Positions 1 through 9,110 are shown, counted from the stretch's first letter. The stretch: DNA of 64,000 nucleotides from Actinernus sp. WN-2022 (GCA_030867875.1 JAOWCC010000091.1:930001-994000); one strand, 5' to 3'. The notes: generated by a model from the letters alone, not told the origin. Numbers and translations: made by a program.

Positions 1-799
1 TCGTCAAATTTGTTTATGGTGGACATTTCAAAATAACTGATATTTTAATCTGACGTTTGTCGAATGTTCATCATCAGATTGCTGACTTACTTTAAAAAAA
101 TGCTTGAACAAAAAGTTAAAGACACTGCAGGTTTATCTGAAACAAATTATCAATATATTATTATTTTACTGAGACTATACACATGGTGCCATTGCATCTT
201 TTTCAGTTCTGTTTATAAAATTACATCTTAGAGAAATAAATCTTCACTGCTGAATCCAAGTTAGACAAAATTCTCAGACATTTCTTTAAATGGCATTGGT
301 AGATTGATATGAATCTCTTCATGTGTTGGTTTCACTGAGACCAAAATGTAATGCATTCTAAGTGAATTACATTCTTAAAAAATATTGGAAAGTTCTTTAA
401 GAGCTTCATCACAGGGTCAGCATGGAAAATGACTTTCAGTATAAAAAAAAGCCACAAAGCCATGTGTATAATTTTAGTAGAAAGTTTAACATTTTGAAAA
501 TAATTACTCAGAAACATTAATAGGGGACTTGCACTAAAAGATCATATGCACATTTCCCACTGATGCTCAAATTGTGAACACACATACTGCACAATGCTAG
601 TACATTTTGCCATTTTTAGAGCCGAGAACTACATTTATGTTGTGTTCTATTCTGTACCGAGAGAACCAAAACCATGGGTTAAGACTTAATCCAGGATTAG
701 TGCTAATAGGGCACAGAGCCAAAGTAGGCTTCCTGGTGAAATGAGATATTTGGGCATTAAGCTTCAATTTTCTTTTTCTTCTAACCCTGCATATATGAT
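1..799. other. Unique left flank, no supported gene
   Basis: AT-rich sequence that does not recur in the rest of the window. Minus-strand open frames at 332-517 and 597-872 have no recognisable domain. The second crosses the array boundary, so its upstream end lies in repeat sequence. A 13-bp palindrome (TAATCCAGGATTA) sits at 687-699. Minus-strand transcription from gene copy 1 would run into this flank, so it could hold unique 3' exons or 3' UTR of that copy, but I cannot show one. Confidence 0.6.
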
Positions 800-975
800 A
801 TCTAAGAAGGGTACTCATGGCTACGGTTAAGTCGGTAATATCTGTCGAATCGCTCCTAACTTTGTAAACCAAACATGCATCACGCTATTTCTTTATCCTG
901 ACTAAAGTGAAAGAGATACGTTTTTTACTCTAAGATTAAGAACAAGATTTACCGGTTATTTTGTGGTGTAACATG

Positions 976-1515
976 TCACTGAAAAAGAAGAAGAACGACG
1001 GATTAGAAATTTATAACAGGTATGGTGTTAATGTATTTTGCGCTTACTGTGACCATTGCATTGATTTTATCTTACGTTCTTGTTAAACACCATATCGGCG
1101 GCCCGGTGGACCGCCACCAGAACGTTGGCGTCCATGCTATTCGCATGGACTATGACACACCCGTCCCCTGCCTTCCTGCAAGAATGATTTATACGATTGA
1201 TAAGTTATTGGGAATATCGCTAAGGGTTATAGTTGTGTGGTATTGCGTTTATGCATTGTAGCGAAATGAAGTAGAAAACTTACCAGCAAGCCCCCACAGG
1301 GCCAAGCCCTGTGGCGAAGGCCAAGCGGACACACCCCTCACAGAATGTGTGCCCACAGTTACTCAATGTAAAGGTCGGCTCTGGTATCGACTTGCATAGT
1401 ACACAAGAGTTAACGGCTGTATAGATAGGATGCAAGAAGAGAATATCTGTGAGGATACTGCACACAATCTTATAGTGTATCATTAAACAGTTTGGACCTT
1501 ACCTTGGTTCGACAT
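976..1515 (-). CDS. RING-type (RNF212/ZIP3-like) protein, copy 1, spliced, C43G
   Basis: Coding exons: 1503-1515, 1284-1416, 1076-1175; stop TGA 976-978 in exon 4. Predicted length 82 residues. TATA at 1550-1556 and octamer at 1564-1571. Compared with the other 17 copies, Cys43, the first residue of the last zinc-ligand pair, is Gly (TGC to GGC), which should damage the zinc site. The exon 2 donor is the more canonical GTAAGT instead of GTAGGT. The two changes near 1304-1308 make an almost perfect inverted repeat (CCACAGGGC, CAA, GCCCTGTGG). This copy faces the unique flank, so its downstream RNA differs from all others. Splicing is predicted, not observed. Confidence 0.5.
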
Positions 1516-1549
1516 GACGACGAATGAAGAAGGGTTTCACGTCCCTTCG

Positions 1550-1571
1550 TTTTATACTGAATTATTTGCAT
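1550..1571 (-). promoter_or_regulatory. Octamer plus TATA core promoter of the RING gene
   Basis: Read on the minus strand: ATGCAAAT (1564-1571), seven bases, then TATAAAA (1550-1556), 34 bases before the ATG (1513-1515). ATGCAAAT is the canonical POU/Oct-factor site. The spacing predicts transcription starting some 10-15 nt before the ATG. The same pair sits at the same offset in all 18 units. A strong TATA with an octamer suggests regulated rather than housekeeping expression, which is inference. Confidence 0.6.
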
Positions 1572-2181
1572 TGAATGCTCTTTTGTTCGGTTACTTTGAA
1601 GTAATTACAGTGAGTTATCACGATCACTCGAGATTCATTTCAACAATGGTTTCTGTGTTTCGAAATAATCCTTGAGGTCCTCTTTGTTAAAAAAAATACA
1701 GTGTACCTTTATTAACGTGTCTACGAATCAAAAATTTAGTTGATCTGATTTGAAAACCGTTTCGAATCAAGGAAAAGTTTGCAAATATGTGGTACTAAGG
1801 AAAATACACATCACTGTGCTAATTATGTTGCCACGGAAACACTCTTGGTCCCATGTTTCATCCGTGTGGAAAAACAATTTTGTAATTTCTCCTTCCTCGA
1901 ACACAATTTACTGCTGTGGGCACATCAGATGACTCCAAGTCCATCAGTTTTGTGAGAAAATACATCAGTTCTCTGACCCCTACACTGTTAAGCTACCCAC
2001 TTATGAAGCCCTCTAGAAATCCATCCTGATCATACATGTATGTTATAGTCCTCACTCACTTCCACAGCATGTCCTCATAACTAATACACAGTAAATGTAC
2101 ATGCTGTTTGTATTCTGACTGAATGACATGTGTCGATCCATGTACTGCCACTGGCTCTTATGCAATAATACACCATAAACA
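1572..2181. other. Intergenic part of the unit, no gene recognised
   Basis: Representative of every unit (550-1159 bases above the first base of the GGTGTTAATG landmark at 1023). Short open frames on the plus strand (for example 1750-1932) begin at non-ATG codons or lack any recognisable motif, and have no splice or promoter support. The foldback element of unit 8 inserted in this stretch, in a TATATTATAG sequence equivalent to 2034-2043 here. Confidence 0.5.
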
Positions 2182-2250
2182 CCCGTAGATAAGCTGTACC
2201 TTTTCACCCAAAATATTCGTTCAAAATCGGGGGTGCGGCTTATCTACGGG
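2182..2250. repeat. 13-bp inverted repeat (potential hairpin)
   Basis: CCCGTAGATAAGC at 2182-2194 and its exact reverse complement at 2238-2250. The match extends inwards to about 17 of 19 bases, with a loop of about 40 nt. Present in all 18 units (for example 5450-5518 and 29454-29522). The pair looks like the end of a small DNA transposon or MITE-like fold, but I see no target duplication. Not a terminator in the bacterial sense. Confidence 0.7.
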
Positions 2251-2574
2251 AACACCTAGAAAGGAGACCCAACATTAACATATATTTACATATCACGAAC
2301 CTGTATGAAGCTTTTATTATGCGACGGTGCATATATTACAATCAGGTTCAAATCGCATCCGATTGTGTAATATAGCAATTTAAGCATAAGCATTGAAAAA
2401 AAACACGCAATTTGAAAGAATTAAAGCAAAAACTCTTCAAGACCCACCCTAGACCTAATATATTAGAATTTCGTGAATATTTAAACGTGATTAAGCTTAT
2501 TTACCTTCCAAAACATGCTGATTCGCAGCGCTTGTCAAAGCATGCATCTAAACAACCAGGAATCCTTCGCAATT
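2251..2574. other. AT-rich spacer, no gene recognised
   Basis: Representative of every unit. It contains a poly-A run after CATTGA (2395-2403) and a GGTTCAAATCG string (2345-2355) that resembles a Pol III B box but lacks a pairing T stem. The single lost C of units 12, 13, 17 and 18 falls here. The distal part may be an unreadable continuation of the minus-strand transposase relic. Confidence 0.45.
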
Positions 2575-3253
2575 TTACACGTGGGAGATTGGCACTAGTT
2601 CATGAAAATCCAAGATGGCGGACCTCAGACCTACTCGTGCTAGAGAGGCTGTACCATACAGCCTGGCAAAACGAGGGCCAAGTGGCAAATAAATAAAGTG
2701 AATAGTATCTCATTCTTTGTGCTTAGCTGGCTCATTCTTTGACTTGTACCTCTCAGCACTACATTTGGCGCAAGAAGTCAGGTGGCTGTATGTATTTATA
2801 AGCGTTGCTATCACGAAACAGAATACAGTCTTTTGGACAGTAGTGATATGTTACAGTATCAACAAGAAATGGCCGTATGAGAGCACACGCATCATCATAA
2901 TTAGAGGGTAGAAGGTTGCTAGGAGGAAGTAATGACTTTTGAAGTTGAAGTTGGTGGGAGAGGCTTTCTTTGCTAGTTTCTAGTTTACAGAAAACCATAG
3001 AAACTGCACTGCAACGGCTTGCATTAAAGTGACATTGCTGAGGCAAAGTAGCAGGACTTATCTCTACAAGTGTGCTTCAAAAGTCACATTCATATTCTCG
3101 CATTGATTTGGCTGCGGCAGGCAGCAGTTCCCTTAGCCTGTTGAAGATAAAAATATAGAGACAGCAGCACCTGTTCGCACAACTCAAACCTTACATCAGT
3201 TTCAGAATCAGATAAATCCAATTCTGCACCTTGCACTTCAGAATAAGTCTGTA
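2575..3253 (-). pseudogene. Decayed CACTA/EnSpm (TNP2-like) transposase, unit 1
   Basis: On the minus strand three frame-shifted blocks read as one transposase N-terminal region. First, 3253 down to about 3100: an acidic start (LDLSDSETDV) and a helical stretch, ended by a stop. Second, about 3079-2788: LLPSNYDDA, then IRPFLVDTVTYHYCPKDC and ILFRDS. Third, after a frame change near 2787: SCAKCSAERYK, a stop at 2710-2712, then IYLPLGPRFARLYG. The CPKDC...CAKC zinc motif followed by PLGPR-x-x-RLYG is what I know from CACTA-type transposases. A possible splice acceptor (CTTACAG) precedes 3253. The catalytic core is absent. Product non-functional; family call from memory of motifs, not a search. 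Confidence 0.6.
2611..2697 (+). other. TISU/YY1-like start site with 25-codon ORF and AATAAA
   Basis: CAAGATGGCGGA at 2611-2622 nearly matches the TISU element (a YY1 site that doubles as a translation start for very short 5' UTRs). The ATG at 2615 opens 25 codons (MADLRPTRAR onwards) and stops at 2690-2692, overlapping AATAAA at 2688-2693 and 2692-2697. It is antisense to the transposase relic, so this may be chance. Units 10, 11 and 16 change GGCGG to GGAGG, which breaks the element. Confidence 0.25.
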
Positions 3254-3344
3254 AGTTAAGTGAAATTAAGACTTAGCAGATTTCATTTAATCAGTAGTGA
3301 ATATACACCTGAATTACCAAAATTGTATTGCTTAATTTATAAAA

Positions 3345-3506
3345 ATGAAGAATAAGGGTATAAATACCACAACTACTATAACCACAGCTTGGAGGACATT
3401 TTGCCAAGCTCATGATATTTTTAAAGTTGTAGGATTCGGTATAATTAGTGGTAAGCAAAAAAAAACCTTGATTCGTATCCCTCGCCCGCCACTAAAGTTT
3501 TTGTAG
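3345..3506 (+). other. 53-codon plus-strand ORF, unknown
   Basis: ATG at 3345, stop TAG at 3504-3506. It spans a TATAAATA string (3360-3367) and a good-looking splice donor (GTGGTAAGC, near 3450). No domain recognised; rich in Thr at the start and Lys/Pro at the end. Present in all units with a T/A change (GCTTGG or GCATGG near 3389). It could be a first exon of an unrecognised plus-strand transcript, or nothing. Confidence 0.2.
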
Positions 3507-3548
3507 TAAAGCAACGTACGACTCACTCACTTTGAAGAGAAGGAAAGA

Positions 3549-3614
3549 CTTTGGCGGGGGAAAAATATTAGGCGGGACAAAAATTAGGCGGGAAGAAACT
3601 TGTTTGGTCGGGAC
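3549..3614 (+). promoter_or_regulatory. Cluster of GGCGGGA (E2F-like) motifs
   Basis: Within 66 bp: TTTGGCGGGGG, two TTAGGCGGGA repeats 16 bp apart, and TTGGTCGGGAC, in an otherwise AT-rich unit. TTTGGCGGGAA is the classical E2F/DP site, so this could bind cell-cycle factors. It could equally be a decayed minisatellite. A CGCCCGCC string lies just to the left at 3483-3490. No transcription start can be tied to it. Confidence 0.35.
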
Positions 3615-3737
3615 AACTAGCCAACCCAAATCATTATTACCCTGAGGAATAAGGATACTTTAGTAAAAAAAAAAGACTGTGGACTCAGACGGGTAAAAAA
3701 GTAATTAACCCACACAGTGCACCATTATTGCTAGATC

Positions 3738-3911
3738 CTAATAGGCAAAACACGAAGTTGAAAAAAAACCAGTCAGAGGTTGATAACGTGGACAACTATT
3801 GCGAAGGGAAAGCGAATTAAGTATTAACCACTCCAAGTCTATGATAAAATACACGAAGTCATGTAAACAGTTATTTTCATTTATTATATTTTTTAAATCA
3901 ATTGTCAATTC
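3738..3911 (-). other. Candidate far 3' exon of RING gene copy 2
   Basis: On the minus strand a strong acceptor (CATTCTTTGCAG) ends at 3912. It is followed by 57 open codons in phase 0, the phase at which exon 3 ends, then TAG at 3738-3740. An AATAAA string lies at about 3880-3885. If used by copy 2, the intron would be 432 bp and would skip the TGA-bearing exon 4. The translation has no recognisable domain and the open length is not far beyond chance. Copy 1 cannot have this exon, because its downstream DNA is the unique flank. Confidence 0.2.
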
Positions 3912-4243
3912 CTGCAAAGAATGGAGAAAACGATGATTAGATGGATAAAGTAGAGTCTGTTTAGTATAGAGGGGAGCAAAATGGCTCTGTGGTTTCTCTA
4001 CGCGTGTTTCTCTGATGAAATGTTCTTACGCTTTTAACGTCCTTAAACGGTAAGGAAGGGGGTAACGATCTAAGAAGGGTACTCATGGCTACGGTTAAGT
4101 CGGTAATATCTGTCGAATCGCTCCTAACTATGTAAACCAAACATGCATCACGCTATTTCTTTATCCTGACTAAAGTGAAAGAGATACGTTTTTTACTCTA
4201 AGATTAAGAACAAGATTTACCGGTTATTTTGTGGTGTAACATG

Positions 4244-4783
4244 TCACTGAAAAAGAAGAAGAACGACGGATTAGAAATTTATAACAGGTATGGTGTTAAT
4301 GTATTTTGCGCTTACTGTGACCATTGCATTGATTTTATCTTACGTTCTTGTTAAACACCATATCGGCGGCCCGGTGGACCGCCACCAGAACGTTGGCGTC
4401 CATGCTATTCGCATGGACTATGACACACCCGTCCCCTGCCTTCCTGCAAGAATGATTTATACGATTGATAAGTTATTGGGAATATCGCTAAGGGTTATAG
4501 TTGTGTGGTATTGCGTTTATGCATTGTAGCGAAATGAAGTAGAAAACCTACCAGCAAGCCCCCACAGGGCAAAGTCCTGTGGCGAAGGCCAAGCGGACAC
4601 ACCCCTCACAGAATGTGTGCCCACAGTTACTCAATGTAAAGGTCGGCTCTGGTATCGACTTGCATAGTACACAAGAGTTAACGGCTGTATAGATAGGATG
4701 CAAGAAGAAAATATCTGTGAGGATACTGCACACAATCTTATAGTGTATCATTAAACAGTTTGGACCTTACCTTGGTTCGACAT
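4244..4783 (-). CDS. RING-type (RNF212/ZIP3-like) small protein, copy 2, spliced
   Basis: Reference copy. Exons 4771-4783 (MSNQ plus one base), 4552-4684 and 4344-4443; TGA at 4244-4246, the first codon of exon 4. Introns of 86, 108 and 97 bp, all GT-AG, with phases 1, 2 and 0 that join without a break. The product has 82 residues. Zinc ligands: C9-x2-C12, C25-x-H27, C30-x2-C33, then C43-x4-C48, where a normal RING has C-x2-C. The NCGHTFCEGC core and a following V-I-V strand plus helix resemble ZIP3/RNF212/HEI10 meiotic E3 ligases. Those continue into a coiled coil; this one stops. Octamer 4832-4839 and TATA 4818-4824 lie just upstream, with about 10-15 nt of 5' UTR expected. Alternative: a TRIM-like or other RING fragment. 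Confidence 0.6.
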
Positions 4784-5842
4784 GACGACGAATGAAGAAG
4801 GGTTTCACGTCCCTTCGTTTTATACTGAATTATTTGCATTGAATGCTCTTTTGTTCGGTTACTTTGAAGTAATTACAGTGAGTTATCACGATCACTCGAG
4901 ATTCATTTCAACAATGGTTTCTGTGTTTCGAAATAATCCTTGAGGTCCTCTTTGGTAAAAAAAATACAGTGTACCTTTATTAACGTGTCTACGAATCAAA
5001 AATTTAGTTGATCTTATTTGAAAACCGTTTCGAATCAAGGAAAAGTTTGCAAATATGTGGTACTAAGGAAAATACACATCACTGTGCTAATTATGTTGCC
5101 ACGGAAACACTCTTGGTCCCATGTTTCATCCGTGTGGAAAAACAATTTTGTAATTTCTCCTTCCTCGAACACAATTTACTGCTGTGGGCACATCAGATGA
5201 CTCCAAGTCCATCAGTTTTGTGAGAAAATACATCAGTTCTCTGACCCCTACACTGTTAAGCTACCCACTTATGAAGCCCTCTAGAAATCCATCCTGATCA
5301 TACATGTATATTATAGTCCTCACTCACTTCCACAGCATGTCCTCATAACTAATACACAGTAAATGTACATGCTGTTTGTATTCTGACTGAATGACATGTG
5401 TCGATCCATGTACTGCCACTGGCTCTTATGCAATAATACACCATAAACACCCGTAGATAAGCTGTACCTTTTCACCCAAAATATTCGTTCAAAATCGGGG
5501 TTGCGGCTTATCTACGGGAACACCTAGAAAGGAGACCCAACATTAACATATATTTACATATCACGAACCTGTATGAAGCTTTTATTATGCGACGGTGCAT
5601 ATATTACAATCAGGTTCAAATCGCATCCGATTGTGTAATATAGCAATTTAAGCATAAGCATTGAAAAAAAACACGCAATTTGAAAGAATTAAAGCAAAAA
5701 CTCTTCAAGACCCACCCTAGACCTAATATATTAGAATTTCGTGAATATTTAAACGTGATTAAGCTTATTTACCTTCCAAAACATGCTGATTCGCAGCGCT
5801 TGTCAAAGCATGCATCTAAACAACCAGGAATCCTTCGCAATT

Positions 5843-6521
5843 TTACACGTGGGAGATTGGCACTAGTTCATGAAAATCCAAGATGGCGGACCTCAGACCT
5901 ACTCGTGCTAGAGAGGCTGTACCATACAGCCTGGCAAAACGAGGGCCAAGTGGCCAATAAATAAAGTGAATAGTATCTCATTCTTTGTGCTTAGCTGGCT
6001 CATTCTTTGACTTGTACCTCTCAGCACTACATTTGGCGCAAGAAGTCAGGTGGCTGTATGTATTTATAAGCGTTGCTATCACGAAACAGAATACAGTCTT
6101 TTGGACAGTAGTGATATGTTACAGTATCAACAAGAAATGGCCGTATGAGAGCACACGCATCATCATAATTAGAGGGTAGAAGGTTGCTAGGAGGAAGTAA
6201 TGACTTTTGAAGTTGAAGTTGGTGGGAGAGGCTTTCTTTGCTAGTTTCTAGTTTACAGAAAACCATAGAAACTGCACTGCAACGGCTTGCATTAAAGTGA
6301 CATTGCTGAGGCAAAGTAGCAGGACTTATCTCTACAAGTGTGCTTCAAAAGTCACATTCATATTCTCGCATTGATTTGGCTGCGGCAGGCAGCAGTTCCC
6401 TTAGCCTGTTGAAGATAAAAATATAGAGACAGCAGCACCTGTTCGCACAACTCAAACCTTACATCAGTTTCAGAATCAGATAAATCCAATTCTGCACCTT
6501 GCACTTCAGAATAAGTCTGTA
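5843..6521 (-). pseudogene. Decayed CACTA-type transposase, unit 2
   Basis: Same lesions as the unit 1 copy; in-frame stop at 5978-5980. The AATAAA-bearing end near 5955 has one private change (GGCCAATAA). Confidence 0.58.
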
Positions 6522-7511
6522 AGTTAAGTGAAATTAAGACTTAGCAGATTTCATTTAATCAGTAGTGAATATACACCTGAATTACCAAAATTGTATTGCT
6601 TAATTTATAAAAATGAAGAATAAGGGTATAAATACCACAACTACTATAACCACAGCATGGAGGACATTTTGCCAAGCTCATGATATTTTTAAAGTTGTAG
6701 GATTCGGTATAATTAGTGGTAAGCAAAAAAAAACCTTGATTCGTATCCCTCGCCCGCCACTAAAGTTTTTGTAGTAAAGCAACGTACGACTCACTCACTT
6801 TGATGAGAAGGAAAGACTTTGGCGGGGGAAAAATATTAGGCGGGACAAAAATTAGGCGGGAAGAAACTTGTTTGGTCGGGACAACTAGCCAACCCAAATC
6901 ATTATTACCCTGAGGAATAAGGATACTTTAGTAAAAAAAAAAGACTGTGGACTCAGACGGGTAAAAAAGTAATTAACCCACACAGTGCACCATTATTGCT
7001 AGATCCTAATAGGCAAAACACGAAGTTGAAAAAAAACCAGTCAGAGGTTGATAACGTGGACAACTATTGCGAAGGGAAAGCGAATTAAGTATTAACCACT
7101 CCAAGTCTATGATAAAATACACGAAGTCATGTAAACAGTTATTTTCATTTATTATATTTTTTAAATCAATTGTCAATTCCTGCAAAGAATGGAGAAAACG
7201 ATGATTAGATGGATAAAGTAGAGTCTGTTTAGTATAGAGGGGAGCAAAATGGCTCTGTGGTTTCTCTACGCGTGTTTCTCTGATGAAATGTTCTTACGCT
7301 TTTAACGTCCTTAAACGGTAAGGAAGGGGGTAACGATCTTAGAAGGGTACTCATGGCTACGGTTAAGTCGGTAATATCTGTCGAATCGCTCCTAACTATG
7401 TAAACCAAACATGCATCACGCTATTTCTTTATCCTGACTAAAGTGAAAGAGATACGTTTTTTACTCTAACATTAAGAACAAGATTTACCGGTTATTTTGT
7501 GGTGTAACATG

Positions 7512-8051
7512 TCACTGAAAAAGAAGAAGAACGACGGATTAGAAATTTATAACAGGTATGGTGTTAATGTATTTTGCGCTTACTGTGACCATTGCATTGA
7601 TTTTATCTTACGTTCTTGTTAAACACCATATCGGCGGCCCGGTGGACCGCCACCAGAACGTTGGCGTCCATGCTATTCGCATGGACTATGACACACCCGT
7701 CCCCTGCCTTCCTGCAAGAATGATTTATACGATTGATAAGTTATTGGGAATATCGCTAAGGGTTATAGTTGTGTGGTATTGCGTTTATGCATTGTAGCGA
7801 AATGAAGTAGAAAACCTACCAGCAAGCCCCCACAGGGCAAAGTCCTGTGGCGAAGGCCAAGCGGACACACCCCTCACAGAATGTGTGCCCACAGTTACTC
7901 AATGTAAAGGTCGGCTCTGGTATCGACTTGCATAGTACACAAGAGTTAACGGCTGTATAGATAGGATGCAAGAAGAGAATATCTGTGAGGATACTGCACA
8001 CAATCTTATAGTGTATCATTAAACAGTTTGGACCTTACCTTGGTTCGACAT
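7512..8051 (-). CDS. RING-type (RNF212/ZIP3-like) small protein, copy 3
   Basis: Exons 8039-8051, 7820-7952, 7612-7711; stop 7512-7514. TATA 8086-8092, octamer 8100-8107. The protein is identical to copy 2. Intron 1 has GAAGAGAAT, where copy 2 has GAAGAAAAT. Confidence 0.58.
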
Positions 8052-9110
8052 GACGACGAATGAAGAAGGGTTTCACGTCCCTTCGTTTTATACTGAATTA
8101 TTTGCATTGAATGCTCTTTTGTTCGGTTACTTTGAAGTAATTACAGTGAGTTATCACGATCACTCGAGATTCATTTCAACAATGGTTTCTGTGTTTCGAA
8201 ATAATCCTTGAGGTCCTCTTTGGTAAAAAAAATACAGTGTACCTTTTTTAACGTGTCTACGAATCAAAAATTTAGTTGATCTTATTTGAAAACCGTTTCG
8301 AATCAAGGAAAAGTTTGCAAATATGTGGTACTAAGGAAAATACACATCACTGTGCTAATTATGTTGCCACGGAAACACTCTTGGTCCCATGTTTCATCCG
8401 TGTGGAAAAACAATTTTGTAATTTCTCCTTCCTCGAACACAATTTACTGCTGTGGGCACATCAGATGACTCCAAGTCCATCAGTTTTGTGAGAAAATACA
8501 TCAGTTCTCTGACCCCTACACTGTTAAGCTACCCACTTATGAAGCCCTCTAGAAATCCATCCTGATCATACATGTATATTATAGTCCTCACTCACTTCCA
8601 CAGCATGTCCTCATAACTAATACACAGTAAATGTACATGCTGTTTGTATTCTGACTGAATGACATGTGTCGATCCATGTACTGCCACTGGCTCTTATGCA
8701 ATAATACACCATAAACACCCGTAGATAAGCTGTACCTTTTCACCCAAAATATTCGTTCAAAATCGGGGGTGCGGCTTATCTACGGGAACACCTAGAAAGG
8801 AGACCCAACATTAACATATATTTACATATCACGAACCTGTATGAAGCTTTTATTATGCGACGGTGCATATATTACAATCAGGTTCAAATCGCATCCGATT
8901 GTGTAATATAGCAATTTAAGCATAAGCATTGAAAAAAAACACGCAATTTGAAAGAATTAAAGCAAAAACTCTTCAAGACCCACCCTAGACCTAATATATT
9001 AGAATTTCGTGAATATTTAAACGTGATTAAGCTTATTTACCTTCCAAAACATGCTGATTCGCAGCGCTTGTCAAAGCATGCATCTAAACAACCAGGAATC
9101 CTTCGCAATT

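Larger units (their letters stand above)
800..4067. repeat. Array unit 1 (edge copy)
   Basis: The most divergent unit in the gene half, as expected for an array-edge copy that escapes homogenisation. Private changes include AACTTTG for AACTATG near 858, two changes in exon 2 (near 1304-1308), a GTAAGT donor for exon 2, GATCTGATTTG near 1742, and GTATGTTATAG near 2037. Confidence 0.95.
3254..4067. other. Distal part of the unit, mostly uncharacterised
   Basis: Representative of every unit. Apart from the 53-codon frame, the GGCGGGA cluster and the candidate 3' exon listed separately, it holds several A-runs, a donor-like AAAGCGTAAGA on the minus strand near 4030, and no recognised gene. The unit junction follows at 4067/4068. 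Confidence 0.45.
4068..7335. repeat. Array unit 2
   Basis: 3,268 bp. Marked by GAAGAAAAT in intron 1 of the RING gene, GTTGCGG in the right hairpin arm region, a GGCCAATAA variant near 5950, and ACAGCATGG near 6652. Confidence 0.95.

Noticed and set aside
1022..1261. 79-codon plus-strand frame with a hydrophobic start, repeated in every unit
   Set aside because: It is antisense to exon 3 and flanking introns of the spliced minus-strand gene, with no promoter or conserved domain.
1280..1483. RING frame beginning at the upstream in-frame ATG (67 codons)
   Set aside because: The first 22 or so codons are intron 1 and its acceptor, and the frame ends by reading through the exon 2 donor. The spliced model with exon 1 fits better.
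2340..2365. tRNA or tRNA-derived SINE (GGTTCAAATCG B-box-like)
   Set aside because: No pairing T stem, no A box at the right distance and no acceptor stem.
2700..2800. LTR end followed by a primer-binding site (ACATTTGGCGCAAGAAGTCAGG)
   Set aside because: The same bases read on the minus strand as the zinc-finger block of the CACTA-type transposase. I found no second LTR, and the tRNA match is unconvincing.
2759..3046. Independent 95-codon minus-strand gene
   Set aside because: It begins at a TTG, continues upstream to a stop, and its downstream homology resumes in another frame. It is one block of the transposase relic.
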